A stretch of 64,000 nt of DNA from Kitasatospora phosalacinea (GTDB lineage: Bacteria; Actinomycetota; Actinomycetes; Streptomycetales; Streptomycetaceae). The notes under the pieces are model-generated. The model was given only the letters and a program-made list of their open reading frames with translations, did no database searches and was not told the DNA's origin. Below are positions 54,750 to 64,000 of the stretch, piece by piece (within the stretch, counting starts at the first letter, position 1; each line of letters begins with the position of its first letter). The position numbers were made by a program, and so were the translations under genes. The stretch lies in the NCBI RefSeq assembly GCF_030268885.1, contig NZ_BSSA01000008.1, positions 236,745 to 300,744 on the forward strand, read 5' to 3'.

Positions 54750-56114
54750 TCACCGCTCCCTGCGCGGCGGCCGGGCGGCCTTGCGCGCTGTGGTTTTCCT
54801 ACCTGGCAGCACCCGGTCCAGGACGGGCCCGAACCGGGAGTTGGCCCCTTTTCGCCATCTGCGGGGCCGGGCAGCCAGCGCTGCCTTCGCCGCCGGGGAG
54901 CTGCGTGCGAAGCACAGCAGCAGCCCGATGGCGCACATGGCCGACAGCATCGCGGAACCACCGTACGAGAACAGCGGCAGCGGGACGCCCGCGATGGGCA
55001 GGAGTCCCAGCGCCGACCCCAGGTTGACCACGGCCTGAGCCATGATCCACGTGGTGGCGGCGCCCGCCGCGTACCGCACGAACGGGTCCGTGGTGCCGAG
55101 GGCCACTCGGATACCCGCGTAGCCTAGTGCCGCGAAGAGCGCGAGCACCGACAGCGTCCCCACCAGTCCGAGTTCCTCGCCGGTGGCGGCGAAGATGAAG
55201 TCGGTGTGGGCCTCCGGCAGCTGCCCCCACTTCTCCACCCCGGCGCCCAGTCCGGACCCGAACGGTCCGCCCGCGGCCAGGGCGTACAGGCCGTGCAGGG
55301 CCTGGAAGCAGTCCAGGTTGGGGTCGGGCTTGGTGACGCCGACGCAGGCCAGCCGACCGAGCCGGTGCGGCACCGTGATGATCAGCGCGGTGCAGGCGAC
55401 CACCGCGATGCCCAGGGTGGCGGCGAACAGCCGCAGCGGGGCGCCGACCATCCAGAGCAGGCCGAACAGCATGGCGATCAGCACCATGGTGGTGCCCATG
55501 TCGCCGCCGATCATGATCAGCATCATCAGCACGACGGTGCCGGGCACCAGCGGGACCAGCAGGTGCTTCCACTGGTCGAGCATGTGGGTGCGCTGCTTGC
55601 GGGCCAGCAGGTCGGCCGCCCACAGCAGCAGGGCCAGCTTGGCGAACTCGGACGGCTGGATCTGGAAGAAGCCCAGGCTGATCCAGTTCCGGTTGCCGTT
55701 GATCCGCACGCCGACCCCGGGGATCGCCACCAGCACCAGCGCGCCCACCACCCCGAACAGCAGCGGGTACGCGGCGGTGCGCAGCGCCCGCACCGGGGCC
55801 CGGGTCAGCACCACCGCGATCGCCCCGCCCAGCAGCAGGGCGATCAGCTGCTTGCGGAAGAAGAAGGTCATCGGCAGCCCGTACTCCACCACCACGCTCT
55901 GCGAGGCGGAGAACACCATCACCAGGCCCAGCACCACCAGCAGCAGCGCGGCGCCCAGGATCAGGTAGTACGGGGTCAGCGGCCGGGCCATCAGGTACCC
56001 GAAGCGCTCCCGGGCGGCCCGGAAGCGGGCGAGCGGGCCGGCCGACTTGAAGGTGGTGGTGGTCGCCGAGATCAGCTGGAGGCCCGGCGGCGGCTCCTTC
56101 TCCCTGGTCGGCAC
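54750..56114 (-). CDS. ftsW: septal peptidoglycan glycosyltransferase FtsW
   Basis: 454 aa, SEDS family, ten predicted helices. It polymerises lipid II together with FtsI. Family motifs are VMVFSASQSVVVEYG, GVRINGNRNWISLGFFQIQP followed by SEFAK, GGDMGTT, TDFIFAATGEELGLVG and GVPLPLFSYGGSAML. The C-terminus is an Arg/Lys-rich cytoplasmic tail. I place the start at the second of two adjacent GTG codons (56114), which has GAGGAG 6 nt upstream. Upstream sequence in frame is not conserved. Confidence 0.94.
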   Translation of the reverse strand: MPTREKEPPPGLQLISATTTTFKSAGPLARFRAARERFGYLMARPLTPYYLILGAALLLVVLGLVMVFSASQSVVVEYGLPMTFFFRKQLIALLLGGAIAVVLTRAPVRALRTAAYPLLFGVVGALVLVAIPGVGVRINGNRNWISLGFFQIQPSEFAKLALLLWAADLLARKQRTHMLDQWKHLLVPLVPGTVVLMMLIMIGGDMGTTMVLIAMLFGLLWMVGAPLRLFAATLGIAVVACTALIITVPHRLGRLACVGVTKPDPNLDCFQALHGLYALAAGGPFGSGLGAGVEKWGQLPEAHTDFIFAATGEELGLVGTLSVLALFAALGYAGIRVALGTTDPFVRYAAGAATTWIMAQAVVNLGSALGLLPIAGVPLPLFSYGGSAMLSAMCAIGLLLCFARSSPAAKAALAARPRRWRKGANSRFGPVLDRVLPGRKTTARKAARPPRRER

Positions 56115-56226
56115 CACGGGCTCCTCACGGTTCGGGTCACGGACTGGAACGCGCCGGGGGTCCTCCGACGGCGAGGCCGCGCCCGGGCGGCGGACTGCCC
56201 GCGGGCGCGACCTCGGGGTGCGTGCT

Positions 56227-57657
56227 TCAGGGCTGCAGGGCCCGGACGGCGGCGGCGAACAGGTCGCCGCGCTCACCGTAGTTGGTGAACATGTCCATCG
56301 AGGCGCAGGCCGGTGCCAGCAGGACGGTATCGCCCTTCTCGGCGGCGGCGGCCGCGGCCGCGACGATCGCGGTCATCGCCTCGGCGCCAGTCTGGCCCGG
56401 GGCGGGCTCGAGGACCGGGACTTCCGGGGCGTGTCGCTCCAGCGCCTCCCGGATCAGCTGCCGGTCCTGGCCGATCAGCACCGCGGCCCGCAGCCGTGGC
56501 GCGGCGTCGGCGACCAGCTCGTCGAAGGTGGCGCCCTTGGCCAGGCCGCCCGCGATCCACACCACCGGCCGGTACGCGGCCAGCGAGGCGGCGGCGGCGT
56601 GGGTGTTGGTGGCCTTGGAGTCGTCGACGTAGGTCACGCCGTCGAGCTCGGCGACGTGCGCGATCCGGTGCGCGTCGGGGGTGAAGGCGCGCAGCCCGTC
56701 CCGGACCGCCTTGGCGTCCACGCCGTAGGCGCGGGCCAGCGCGGCGGCGGCCAGCGCGTTGGTGACGTTGTGCGGGGCCGGCGGGTTGACGTCGGCGACG
56801 GCGCCCAGCTCGGCGGCCGAGTTGGCCCGGTCGGCGACGAACGCCCGGTCGACCAGCAGCCCGTCCACCACGCCGAGGTTGGAGACGGCGGGCGCGTCGA
56901 GGCCGAAGCCGACCGCCCGGCAGCCCTCCTCCACGTCGGCCTCGCGGACCAGCGCCTCGGTGGCGGGGTCGGCCAGGTTGTAGACGCAGGCGACCTGGTT
57001 GCCCTGGTAGATCCGGCCCTTGTCGGCGGCGTACGCCTCCATCGAGCCGTGCCAGTCGAGGTGGTCGGGGGCGAGGTTGAGCACGGCGGCGGAGTGCACC
57101 CGCAGCGAGGGCGCCCAGTGCAGCTGGTAGCTGGAGAGCTCGACGGCCAGCACGTCGTACGGCTCCTCGGCCAGCACGGCGTCCAGCACCGAGACGCCGA
57201 CGTTGCCGACGGCGGCGGTGCGCCTGCCCGCGGCGGTGAGGATGGAGGCCAGCATCTGGACGGTGGTGGTCTTGCCGTTGGTGCCGGTGACGGCCAGCCA
57301 GGGGGCCGGTTCGCCGGTGGCGGGGTGCGGGGTGCGCAGCCGCCAGGCGAGTTCGACGTCGCCCCAGACCGGGACGTCGGCCGCCGCGGCGGCGGCGAAC
57401 AGCGGGCTGTCCGGGGCCCAGCCGGGCGAGGTGACGACCAGGGCGGTGCCGGGCGGCAGGGTGGCGCCGTCGCCGAGGCGGACGGTGACGCCCTGTTCGG
57501 TGAGGGCGGCGGCCTTGGCCGCGAGACCCGGGCCGTCCCCGCCGTCCACCACGGTGACGTGCGCGCCGAGCCCGTGCAGGACGCGGGCGGCGCTGATCCC
57601 GGAGAGACCGAGTCCTGCGACGACGACCGGAAGTCCGGCCCACTCCGGGTTGTTCAC
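56227..57657 (-). CDS. murD: UDP-MurNAc-L-alanine:D-glutamate ligase MurD
   Basis: 476 aa. It adds D-Glu to UDP-MurNAc-L-Ala. The N-terminal Rossmann part is [17 protein letters not shown], the central ATPase has [15 protein letters not shown], and further motifs are [14 protein letters not shown] [33 protein letters not shown] and [14 protein letters not shown]. The GTG at 57657 overlaps the mraY stop by 4 nt (GTGA). An ATG 12 nt earlier is an alternative start. Confidence 0.95.
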   Translation of the reverse strand: MNNPEWAGLPVVVAGLGLSGISAARVLHGLGAHVTVVDGGDGPGLAAKAAALTEQGVTVRLGDGATLPPGTALVVTSPGWAPDSPLFAAAAAADVPVWGDVELAWRLRTPHPATGEPAPWLAVTGTNGKTTTVQMLASILTAAGRRTAAVGNVGVSVLDAVLAEEPYDVLAVELSSYQLHWAPSLRVHSAAVLNLAPDHLDWHGSMEAYAADKGRIYQGNQVACVYNLADPATEALVREADVEEGCRAVGFGLDAPAVSNLGVVDGLLVDRAFVADRANSAAELGAVADVNPPAPHNVTNALAAAALARAYGVDAKAVRDGLRAFTPDAHRIAHVAELDGVTYVDDSKATNTHAAAASLAAYRPVVWIAGGLAKGATFDELVADAAPRLRAAVLIGQDRQLIREALERHAPEVPVLEPAPGQTGAEAMTAIVAAAAAAAEKGDTVLLAPACASMDMFTNYGERGDLFAAAVRALQP

Positions 57658-58715
57658 TTGGTCACCCATCCCGCGTAGAAGAGTCCGAGTCCGACGGCCA
57701 CGCACAGGCCCTGGATGATCCAGAACCGGACCACGATCAGGACCTCGCTCCACCCCTTGAGCTCGAAGTGGTGCTGCAGCGGCGCCATCTTGAAAACGCG
57801 CTTGCCGGTCATCCGGAACGAGCCGACCTGGATGATCACCGAAAGGGTGATGATCACGAACAGGCCGCCGAGGACGGCGAGCAGCAGCTCGGTGCGGGAG
57901 ACGATGGCCAGACCGGCCAGCGCGCCGCCGAGGGCCAGCGAGCCGGTGTCGCCCATGAAGATCTTGGCGGGCGAGGTGTTCCACCACAGGAAGCCGAAGC
58001 AGGAGCCCATCAGCGCGGCGGCGACCACGGCGAGGTCCAGCGGGTCGCGGACGTCGTAGCAGGAGGCGGTGGCCTTGATCGCGTAGGCGCAGTTCTGGCC
58101 GTGCTCCCACAGGCCGATGAAGGTGTAGGCGCCGAAGACCATCACCGAGGCGCCGGTGGCCAGACCGTCCAGACCGTCCGTCAGGTTCACGCCGTTGGAC
58201 ATCGCGGCGATCAGGAAGTAGGCCCAGATGACGAACAGCACCGGGCCGATCGACCACTTGAAGTCCTGCACGAAGGACAGGTGGTCGGAGGCCGGGGTCA
58301 GACCGCGGCTGTCGCTGAACTGCATGGCCAGGAGGGCGAAGGCGAGGGCGACGAAGGACTGGCCGAGCAGCTTCGCCTTGGCCCGCAGGCCCAGCGAGCG
58401 GCGCTTGACCACCTTGATGTAGTCGTCCAGGAAGCCGACCAGGCCCAGGCCCGCGGTCAGGAACAGCACCAGCAGGCCGGAGGCGGTGGGCACTTCGCCC
58501 GTTATCGCCTTGGTCGCGAAGTAGGCGATCAGGGTGGCCAGGATGAAGGCGATGCCGCCCATCGTGGGCGTGCCCTTCTTGCTGTGGTGCGCCTTGGGGC
58601 CGTCGTCGCGGATGTACTGGCCGTACCCGTGTCGGGCGAGCAGCTTGATCAGGGCCGGGGTGCCGAGCAGGGTCAGCACCAGGCCGATCATGCCGGAGAA
58701 GAGGATCTGCTTCAC
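57654..58715 (-). CDS. mraY: phospho-MurNAc-pentapeptide translocase MraY
   Basis: 353 aa with ten membrane helices. It transfers phospho-MurNAc-pentapeptide to undecaprenyl phosphate to form lipid I. Conserved cytoplasmic motifs are [60 protein letters not shown] and [12 protein letters not shown]. The GTG start overlaps the murF stop by 4 nt. Confidence 0.97.
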   Translation of the reverse strand: MKQILFSGMIGLVLTLLGTPALIKLLARHGYGQYIRDDGPKAHHSKKGTPTMGGIAFILATLIAYFATKAITGEVPTASGLLVLFLTAGLGLVGFLDDYIKVVKRRSLGLRAKAKLLGQSFVALAFALLAMQFSDSRGLTPASDHLSFVQDFKWSIGPVLFVIWAYFLIAAMSNGVNLTDGLDGLATGASVMVFGAYTFIGLWEHGQNCAYAIKATASCYDVRDPLDLAVVAAALMGSCFGFLWWNTSPAKIFMGDTGSLALGGALAGLAIVSRTELLLAVLGGLFVIITLSVIIQVGSFRMTGKRVFKMAPLQHHFELKGWSEVLIVVRFWIIQGLCVAVGLGLFYAGWVTK

Positions 58716-60115
58716 TTCGCGGCACCGTCCGCGAGCAGCGCCTCGGCGACCTTCTCCAGCCCCGCCGAACGGGAAGCCTTCACCAGGACCACGTCCCCCG
58801 GCCGCACCTGACTGCGCAGCAGCTCGATCGCCGCGTCCGCGTCGGACACCAGCACCGACTCCTCACCCCACGAACCTTCGTTCCTCGCGCCCAGTTCCAT
58901 CCGGGCCGCCTCGCGTCCGCCGACCGCCACCAGCTTGGTGATGTCGAGCCGCACCGCGAGCCGTCCGATGGTGTCGTGCTCGTCGAGGCTGTCCTCGCCG
59001 AGCTCCCGCATCTCCCCGAGCACCGCCCAGGTGCGGCGGCGCTCCGGGCCGGTGCCCGCCATCGTCGCGAGGGCCCGCAGCGCCGCCCGCATGGACTCCG
59101 GGTTGGCGTTGTAGGCGTCGTTGACGACGGTGAGGCCATCGGCCCGGTCGACCACCTCCATGCGCCAGCGGGACAGCGCACCGGCCTCGCTGAGTGCTTC
59201 GGCGACGCGGTCGACGGGCATCCCGAGCTCCACCGCCACCGCGGCGGCGGCGAGGGCGTTCGAGACGTGGTGCTCACCGTACAGGCGCAGCTGCACGGGT
59301 GCGGAACCGGCCGGGGTGCTGAGCGTGAACTGTGGCCGTCCGGTGGCGTCCAGGCGAACTTCCGTGGCACGGACGTGCGCGTCCGGGGACTCGCCGAACA
59401 GCACGACCCGCGCCCTGGTGCGGCTGCTCATCGCGCGCACCAGCCGGTCGTCGGCGTTGAGGACGGCGACGCCCTCCGGCGCGAGGGCCTCCACCATCTC
59501 GCCCTTGGCCTCCGCGATGGCCTCGCGGGAGCCGAACTCGCCGACGTGCGCGGAGCCCACGTTGAGGACGAGCCCGACGGTGGGCGGGGTGATGCCGGTC
59601 AGGTACTCGATGTCGCCCTTGTGCCGGGCGCCCATCTCCAGCACCAGGTGACGGGAGGTCGGGGTGATCCGCAGCGCGGTCAGCGGGTGGCCGATCTCGT
59701 TGTTGGCGTTGCCCGCGGCGTAGACCGTCTCGCCGTGCTTCGACAGCACCTGGGCGATCAGGTCCTTGGTGGAGGTCTTGCCGGAGGAGCCGGTCAGGCC
59801 GACGATCCGCACCTCGGTGGAGCGGGCCACCACGGCGCGGGCGAGCCGGCCGAGGGCGACCACCACGTCGTCGACCAGGATCGCGGGCACGCCGACGGGC
59901 CGGGTGGCGAGCACCGCGACCGCGCCGTCGGCGACGGCCCGCTCCGCGAAGTCGTGGCCGTCGACGCGCTCGCCGACCACGCACACGAACAGCCCGCCGG
60001 GCTCGACCTGCCGGTTGTCGTGCACGACGGCGCCGGTGATCGACGCCTGCGGGTCCGCGCCGTCGAGCGTCCCGCCGACGGCCTGCGCCGCCTCCGCGAG
60101 GGTCAGGGAAATCAT
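58712..60115 (-). CDS. murF: UDP-MurNAc-tripeptide:D-Ala-D-Ala ligase MurF
   Basis: 467 aa. It adds D-Ala-D-Ala to the tripeptide precursor. The N-terminal uridine domain is followed by [20 protein letters not shown] (P-loop), [17 protein letters not shown], and [17 protein letters not shown] typical of MurF. The C-terminal domain ends [18 protein letters not shown]. The ATG overlaps the murE stop (ATGA), and its ribosome site GGAGGCGGAGCG is part of the odd murE tail. Confidence 0.96.
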   Translation of the reverse strand: MISLTLAEAAQAVGGTLDGADPQASITGAVVHDNRQVEPGGLFVCVVGERVDGHDFAERAVADGAVAVLATRPVGVPAILVDDVVVALGRLARAVVARSTEVRIVGLTGSSGKTSTKDLIAQVLSKHGETVYAAGNANNEIGHPLTALRITPTSRHLVLEMGARHKGDIEYLTGITPPTVGLVLNVGSAHVGEFGSREAIAEAKGEMVEALAPEGVAVLNADDRLVRAMSSRTRARVVLFGESPDAHVRATEVRLDATGRPQFTLSTPAGSAPVQLRLYGEHHVSNALAAAAVAVELGMPVDRVAEALSEAGALSRWRMEVVDRADGLTVVNDAYNANPESMRAALRALATMAGTGPERRRTWAVLGEMRELGEDSLDEHDTIGRLAVRLDITKLVAVGGREAARMELGARNEGSWGEESVLVSDADAAIELLRSQVRPGDVVLVKASRSAGLEKVAEALLADGAAK

Positions 60116-61878
60116 CGCTCCGCCTCCGCGTTGTTCGCCCGCTCGCTGCCGGCCGCTCCTGACCCGGTGTCGACGCTCCTCACTCCGGCGCTCCTTCGTC
60201 GCTTGTCGTTCGTCTCTTTCGCCACCGGCGCGGCCTTTGGCTCGCTGGCGCCCTGCTGCTCGATCGCGGTCCGCAGGACCTGTCGGTCGTCGAACGGGCG
60301 GACCTCGCCCTTCACGTACTGGCCGAGTTCGTGGCCCTTGCCCGCCACCAGCACGGTGTCCCCGCTGTGCGCGCGGGCCACCGCCAGGGCGATCGCCTCG
60401 CTCCGGTCGGGGACGGCGAGCACCTCGCCGCGCTCCTCCTCGGGCACCTCGGCGGCGCCGGTGAGCATGGTGGCGAGGATCGCCAGCGCGTCCTCGGAGC
60501 GCGGGTTGTCGCTGGTGAGGACGGCGGTGTCGGCGAGCCGGGCGGCGATCGCGCCCATCGGGGCGCGCTTGTACGGGTCGCGGTCGCCGCCGCAGCCGAC
60601 GACGACGTGCAGGCGGCCCTTGGTGACCTCGCGCAGCGAGGCGAGGACGGAGCTGAGCGCGTCCGGCTTGTGGGCGTAGTCGACCACGGCGACGTAGTCC
60701 TGGCCGGCCTCGACCTTCTCCATCCGGCCGGGCACCCCGGGGACGGCGGCCACCCCGGCCACCGCCGCGTCCAGGTCGACGCCCGCGGTGACCAGCGCGG
60801 TGATCGCGCCGAGCGCGTTGGAGACGTTGAACGGGCCGGGCAGCGGCACCGAGGCGTCGGCCTGCTCGCCGTTCGGGCCGACCACCCGGAACGTGGAGCC
60901 CGCCGGGCCGGGCTGGACGTCGACGGCGCGCCAGTCGGCGGCCGGGTCGCCGGAGGCGGAGAAGGTGGTCATCGGGATCCGGGCCTCGCCCGCCAGGCGG
61001 CGGCCGTAGGAGTCGTCCCGGTTGGCGACGCCGTGCCGGGACTTGCCGGGCTCGAACAGCCGGGCCTTGGCCCGGTAGTAGTCCTCCATGTCGGGGTGGA
61101 AGTCGAGGTGCTCCGGCGTCAGGTTGTTGAACAGCGCGACGTCGTAGACCACGCCGTCGGTGCGGCCGTACACCAGCGCGTGGCTGGAGACCTCCATCAC
61201 CACGGCCTCCGCCCCGGCCTCGCGCATCACGCCGAGCACGGCGTGCAGTTCGGTGGCCTCGGGGGTGGTGCGCTCGGACTTGACCCGCTCCTCGCCGACC
61301 CGCATCTCGACGGTGCCGATCACCCCGGTCAGCCGACCGGCCGCGCGCAGGCCGCCCTCGACCAGGTAGGAGGTGGTGGTCTTGCCGTTGGTGCCGGTCA
61401 GACCGATCATCAGCATGCTCTCGCTGGGCGCCCCGTAGACCGCGGCGGCCAGCGTGCCCATCACCGCGCGCGGGCTGTCCACCACCAGCAGCGGGACGCC
61501 CGCGGCGGCGGCCGCTTCGGCCCCGGCGGCGTCGGTGAGCACCGCGACCGCACCGGCGGCGGCCGCCGCCCCGGCGAACGCGGCGCCGTGGTGGTTGGCT
61601 CCGGGGAAGGCCACGTACACGTCGCCGGGCCGCACCGCCCGGGAGTCGTGGGTGACGCCGGTGACCTCGGGGCCCTCGACGGGGGCCAGGCCGAGCAGTC
61701 GGGCCGCCTCGGCGAGGGGCAGCGCCGCGGTGCGGCGGGGGCGGGGCGGGCTCGCGGGGGTTTGATCGGATTTCGGCACGGCCGGAAGGCTATCGGCCCC
61801 GCGCCCCCCGGGGCCAAACCGGGCCTGCTCCGTGACGCTGCTCACAGGGCGCTGCGTGCGCCGGGGGGTGTCGCTCAT
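60112..61878 (-). CDS. murE: UDP-MurNAc-dipeptide:diaminopimelate ligase MurE
   Basis: 588 aa, longer than the usual 490-520 because of both ends. It adds diaminopimelate. Motifs are [54 protein letters not shown] and SDNPRSED (the DNPR signature of diaminopimelate-adding enzymes). About 45 N-terminal residues are non-conserved. The last 40 residues (from about 548) are a polar tail whose codons often end in A, unlike the rest of the gene. The ATG follows the ftsI stop by 1 nt. Confidence 0.94.
   Translation of the reverse strand: MSDTPRRTQRPVSSVTEQARFGPGGRGADSLPAVPKSDQTPASPPRPRRTAALPLAEAARLLGLAPVEGPEVTGVTHDSRAVRPGDVYVAFPGANHHGAAFAGAAAAAGAVAVLTDAAGAEAAAAAGVPLLVVDSPRAVMGTLAAAVYGAPSESMLMIGLTGTNGKTTTSYLVEGGLRAAGRLTGVIGTVEMRVGEERVKSERTTPEATELHAVLGVMREAGAEAVVMEVSSHALVYGRTDGVVYDVALFNNLTPEHLDFHPDMEDYYRAKARLFEPGKSRHGVANRDDSYGRRLAGEARIPMTTFSASGDPAADWRAVDVQPGPAGSTFRVVGPNGEQADASVPLPGPFNVSNALGAITALVTAGVDLDAAVAGVAAVPGVPGRMEKVEAGQDYVAVVDYAHKPDALSSVLASLREVTKGRLHVVVGCGGDRDPYKRAPMGAIAARLADTAVLTSDNPRSEDALAILATMLTGAAEVPEEERGEVLAVPDRSEAIALAVARAHSGDTVLVAGKGHELGQYVKGEVRPFDDRQVLRTAIEQQGASEPKAAPVAKETNDKRRRSAGVRSVDTGSGAAGSERANNAEAER
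60115..60225. repeat. atypical sequence forming the murE 3' tail
   Basis: On the minus strand this segment is rich in GGAGCG/GAGCG-like words, with CGA, GGA and TCA codons that are rare elsewhere in the window. It resembles GAGCG-type dispersed elements of actinomycetes. It encodes the non-conserved MurE C-terminus and supplies the murF ribosome site. Confidence 0.4.
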
Positions 61879-61879
61879 C

Positions 61880-63733
61880 TCAGGGTTTCCAGTCGACGGG
61901 CAGGTTCGGCGCCTCGCTGCCGCTCGGCGGGACCTGGAGGGTCTTGAGGGTGAACTCCATCACCTGCTTGAAGACGGGCCCGCACAGCTGCCCGCCGAAG
62001 TGCCCGTTGACCGGGTCCTGGATGACGCAGGAGACCGTCACCCGGGGCCGGTCGGCCGGCGCGAAGCCGATGAAGGAGGCGGTGTACCCGGAGTACTTGC
62101 CGGTCTTCGGGTCCACCCGGTTCGCGGTGCCGGTCTTGCCGGCCACCCGGTAGCCCGGGATCTTCGCGGTGTTGCCGGTGCCCTGCTCGTCGGTGACGAC
62201 GGACTCCAGCATCTCGGTCAGGGTCTTCGCGGTCTGCTCCGACACCACCCGGTTCTGCGCCCCGGCCGGGGCCGGGGTGTACTTCCCGTCCGGCCCGGTG
62301 GTCCCGGCCAGCAGACTGGGGGCGACCCGCACGCCGCCGTTGGCGATGGTGGAGAACACCGAGGTGGCCTGCAGCGCGTTCACCGACAGGCCCTGGCCGA
62401 ACGGGATGGTGTACTGCTGCGAGCCGCTCCAGTCCTCGGGCTTGGCCAGGATGCCGCGGGTCTCGCCGGGGAAGCCCAGGCCGCTGGGCTTGCCGATGCC
62501 GAACCGGTCCAGGTAGTCGGCCAGCACCTTGTTGGACTCGGCCTGGGTGGCGCCCAGGTGCTCGGCGGCCTCGATGGTGCCGATGTTGGAGGACTTGGCG
62601 AGCACGCCCGCCAGGGTCAGGTACCAGGTCTCGTGGTCCACGTCGTCGTGGAACACCCGGTCGGCCCGCTGCAGCGTGTTGGGCACCTCCACGTGGGTGT
62701 CCCAGTTCGCCTTGCCGGTGTCCAGCACCGCCGCCATGGTCATCAGCTTCGCGGTCGAGCCGGGCTCGTACGCGTCCTGCAGGGCGGCGTTGCCGAGCTG
62801 GTCGGCGCGGGCCGAGGCCAGGTCGTTCGGGTCGAAGCCGGGCGAGGTGGCCATCGCCAGCACCTGGCCGGTCCGCACGTCCTGGACGATCACGTAGCCC
62901 TTCTCCGCCCCGGCGTTGGCGACCTGGTCGGTGATGGCGCGCTGCGCGGCCCACTGGACGTCCGGGTTCACGGTCAGCCGCAGGTCGGTGCCGGGCACCG
63001 GGTCCTGCCGGGCGCCGCCCGCGGTGGCGACCCGGCGGCCGCCCGCCGAGGCGTACGTGGAGTGCCCGTCCTGCCCGGCCAGTTGCTGCTGGTACTGCAG
63101 CTCCAGGCCGCCGGTGCCGACGCCCTCCGCGTTGACGAAGCCGACCAGGTTGGCGGCCAGCCCGCCCGCCGGGTAGCTGCGCCGGGTCGACTGGTCCCAG
63201 AACAGCCCGGCCAGCGGGTTCACGCAGGCCGCGTCCAGGTACTGGCGGCCGCCCTTGTCGGCGGGCTTCCTCAGCAGCTGGACCTGGGCGCGGCAGGCCG
63301 CGGTGTCGATCTGCTTGGCCAGCGAGGACTTCAGGTCGGCGATCCGGTTCTTGGTCTCCGGGGACTGCCGGGCCATCAGCAGCGCGTACTGGCTCTTCGG
63401 GTTCTTGCTGTTCGGGTGGAGCTTCTCGGCCAGCTTCTCCTTCGGCTGCCCGAGGATCGGCGCCAGCAGCGCCGCGGCCTGCTCCGGGGCGTCCGGGAGG
63501 TGGGCGGACTCCGGGGTGAACATGGTCGGGTCGGCGGTGATGTCGTACGCGTCGACCGAGGTGGCCAGCACGGTGCCGTCCGCGGCGGTGATCGAGCCGC
63601 GCTCGGCGGGCAGCGCCACCCGCACGTACTTGTTGGCGCCCGCGGCGGCGGCCAGCGCGTCGGAGTCCAGCAGCTGCAGCTGCACCAGCCGCCCCGCGAA
63701 GATCGCGAAGACCAGCAGCAGGCAGACCGTCAC
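61880..63733 (-). CDS. ftsI: septal transpeptidase FtsI (PBP3-like); 5' end unresolved
   Basis: 617 aa from GTG 63733. It crosslinks septal peptidoglycan. A transmembrane helix (about residues 2-16) leads to the dimerisation domain (ERGSITAADGTVLATSVDAY) and the penicillin-binding domain with YEPGSTAKLM (SxxK), AKSSNIG (SxN) and AGKTGTANR (KTG). Upstream of 63733 the frame stays open to a TGA at 63959-63961. It encodes the expected basic segment PRTIRLADPRRRLRL and a Pro/Arg-rich tail, but has no ATG, GTG or TTG. The true start is therefore either an unusual codon or lies beyond a frameshift near 63925-63960. Confidence 0.9.
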   Translation of the reverse strand: MTVCLLLVFAIFAGRLVQLQLLDSDALAAAAGANKYVRVALPAERGSITAADGTVLATSVDAYDITADPTMFTPESAHLPDAPEQAAALLAPILGQPKEKLAEKLHPNSKNPKSQYALLMARQSPETKNRIADLKSSLAKQIDTAACRAQVQLLRKPADKGGRQYLDAACVNPLAGLFWDQSTRRSYPAGGLAANLVGFVNAEGVGTGGLELQYQQQLAGQDGHSTYASAGGRRVATAGGARQDPVPGTDLRLTVNPDVQWAAQRAITDQVANAGAEKGYVIVQDVRTGQVLAMATSPGFDPNDLASARADQLGNAALQDAYEPGSTAKLMTMAAVLDTGKANWDTHVEVPNTLQRADRVFHDDVDHETWYLTLAGVLAKSSNIGTIEAAEHLGATQAESNKVLADYLDRFGIGKPSGLGFPGETRGILAKPEDWSGSQQYTIPFGQGLSVNALQATSVFSTIANGGVRVAPSLLAGTTGPDGKYTPAPAGAQNRVVSEQTAKTLTEMLESVVTDEQGTGNTAKIPGYRVAGKTGTANRVDPKTGKYSGYTASFIGFAPADRPRVTVSCVIQDPVNGHFGGQLCGPVFKQVMEFTLKTLQVPPSGSEAPNLPVDWKP

Positions 63734-64000
63734 CAGCCGCAGCCGGCGCCGGGGGTCGGCCAGCCTGATGGTCCGCGGCCCGGACGGGGCGGGGCGGCGC
63801 GGCGGCGCCGGGCGGCGGGCCGGGCGGGCGCTCGGGCGGGGCGGGGCGACCTCGCGGTGCCCGGTGGCGGCGCGCGGCCGGGTCGGGCGGGCCGGGGCGC
63901 CGTCCGCGGCGGGCCGGACGGCACCCGCCGAGCCGGTCGACCAGTTGCTTCTGCCAGGTCAGCGCCGCCGCCACGGTCGGGTCGGTGGCCACGTTCGACT

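Noticed and set aside
61875..63992. Second long minus-strand frame overlapping ftsI
   Set aside because: Below about 63925 its residues are Arg/Pro/Gly-rich with poor codon bias, while the ftsI frame holds all the transpeptidase motifs. Only the first 25 or so codons look coding, and that is reported as a finding.

Overview
The window is chromosomal DNA of a very GC-rich actinomycete. Third codon positions are almost all G or C, GTG starts are common, and the gene order is that of the conserved Streptomycetaceae core: a his cluster, dnaE, rluD/lspA, ileS, divIVA and the division and cell-wall (dcw) cluster. I assign it to Streptomyces or a close relative such as Kitasatospora. The genus cannot be settled from this sequence. 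No tRNA, rRNA, insertion sequence, prophage, CRISPR array or replication origin was seen.

Region 1 (1-10.6 kb). After the tail of an unidentified gene, a MDMPI/DinB-like protein and a VOC protein, a seven-cistron histidine operon runs on the minus strand: hisD-hisC-hisB-(47-aa membrane protein)-hisH-priA-ridA-hisF. Most junctions overlap by 1-4 nt. Plus-strand genes follow for a membrane-anchored beta-helix-like protein, a LON-domain protein and a YbaK-type deacylase.

Region 2 (10.6-32 kb). This holds an ABC exporter, a NYN-domain protein, asd and a dapA-like gene with a divergent lysR, a solitary PemK/MazF-like protein, an RDD membrane protein, dnaE (replicative polymerase), an AlkZ-type winged-helix protein, a dienelactone-hydrolase relative, a secreted M9 collagenase-like metalloprotease with two PPC domains and a palindromic operator candidate, an excisionase-type HTH gene overlapping a DUF4180 gene, and a RIO-type kinase.

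Region 3 (30-43 kb). This holds a receptor-like Ser/Thr kinase with a lectin-like ectodomain, an S15-hydrolase/ABC-ATPase fusion with its permease, an MscS channel, a GNAT enzyme, rluD, a stand-alone FMN glutamate-synthase-like protein, a DUF3592-like protein, lspA and a DksA-type zinc-finger protein.

Region 4 (43-64 kb). ileS is preceded by a T-box riboswitch with an AUC specifier, and its product has the altered GxHH signature of type-2 IleRS. Next comes the dcw cluster on the minus strand, transcribed ftsI-murE-murF-mraY-murD-ftsW-murG-ftsQ-ftsZ-pgeF-yggS-sepF-yggT-divIVA. Together these make lipid II (MurE/F/D, MraY, MurG), build septal wall (FtsI/W/Q), assemble the Z-ring (FtsZ, SepF) and direct polar growth (DivIVA). 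The 5' end of ftsI lies at the window edge and looks frameshifted or unusually initiated.

The regulatory signals that stand out are about ten leaderless-type promoters (a TANNNT-like box 6-8 nt before the start codon), several perfect terminator hairpins, and three copies of a dispersed intergenic repeat. I see no clearly new multi-gene system. The most noteworthy items are the GxHH IleRS with its T-box, the perfect operator palindrome at the protease gene, the HTH/DUF4180 pair, the hydrolase-ABC fusion, and the 47-aa membrane protein inside the his operon.
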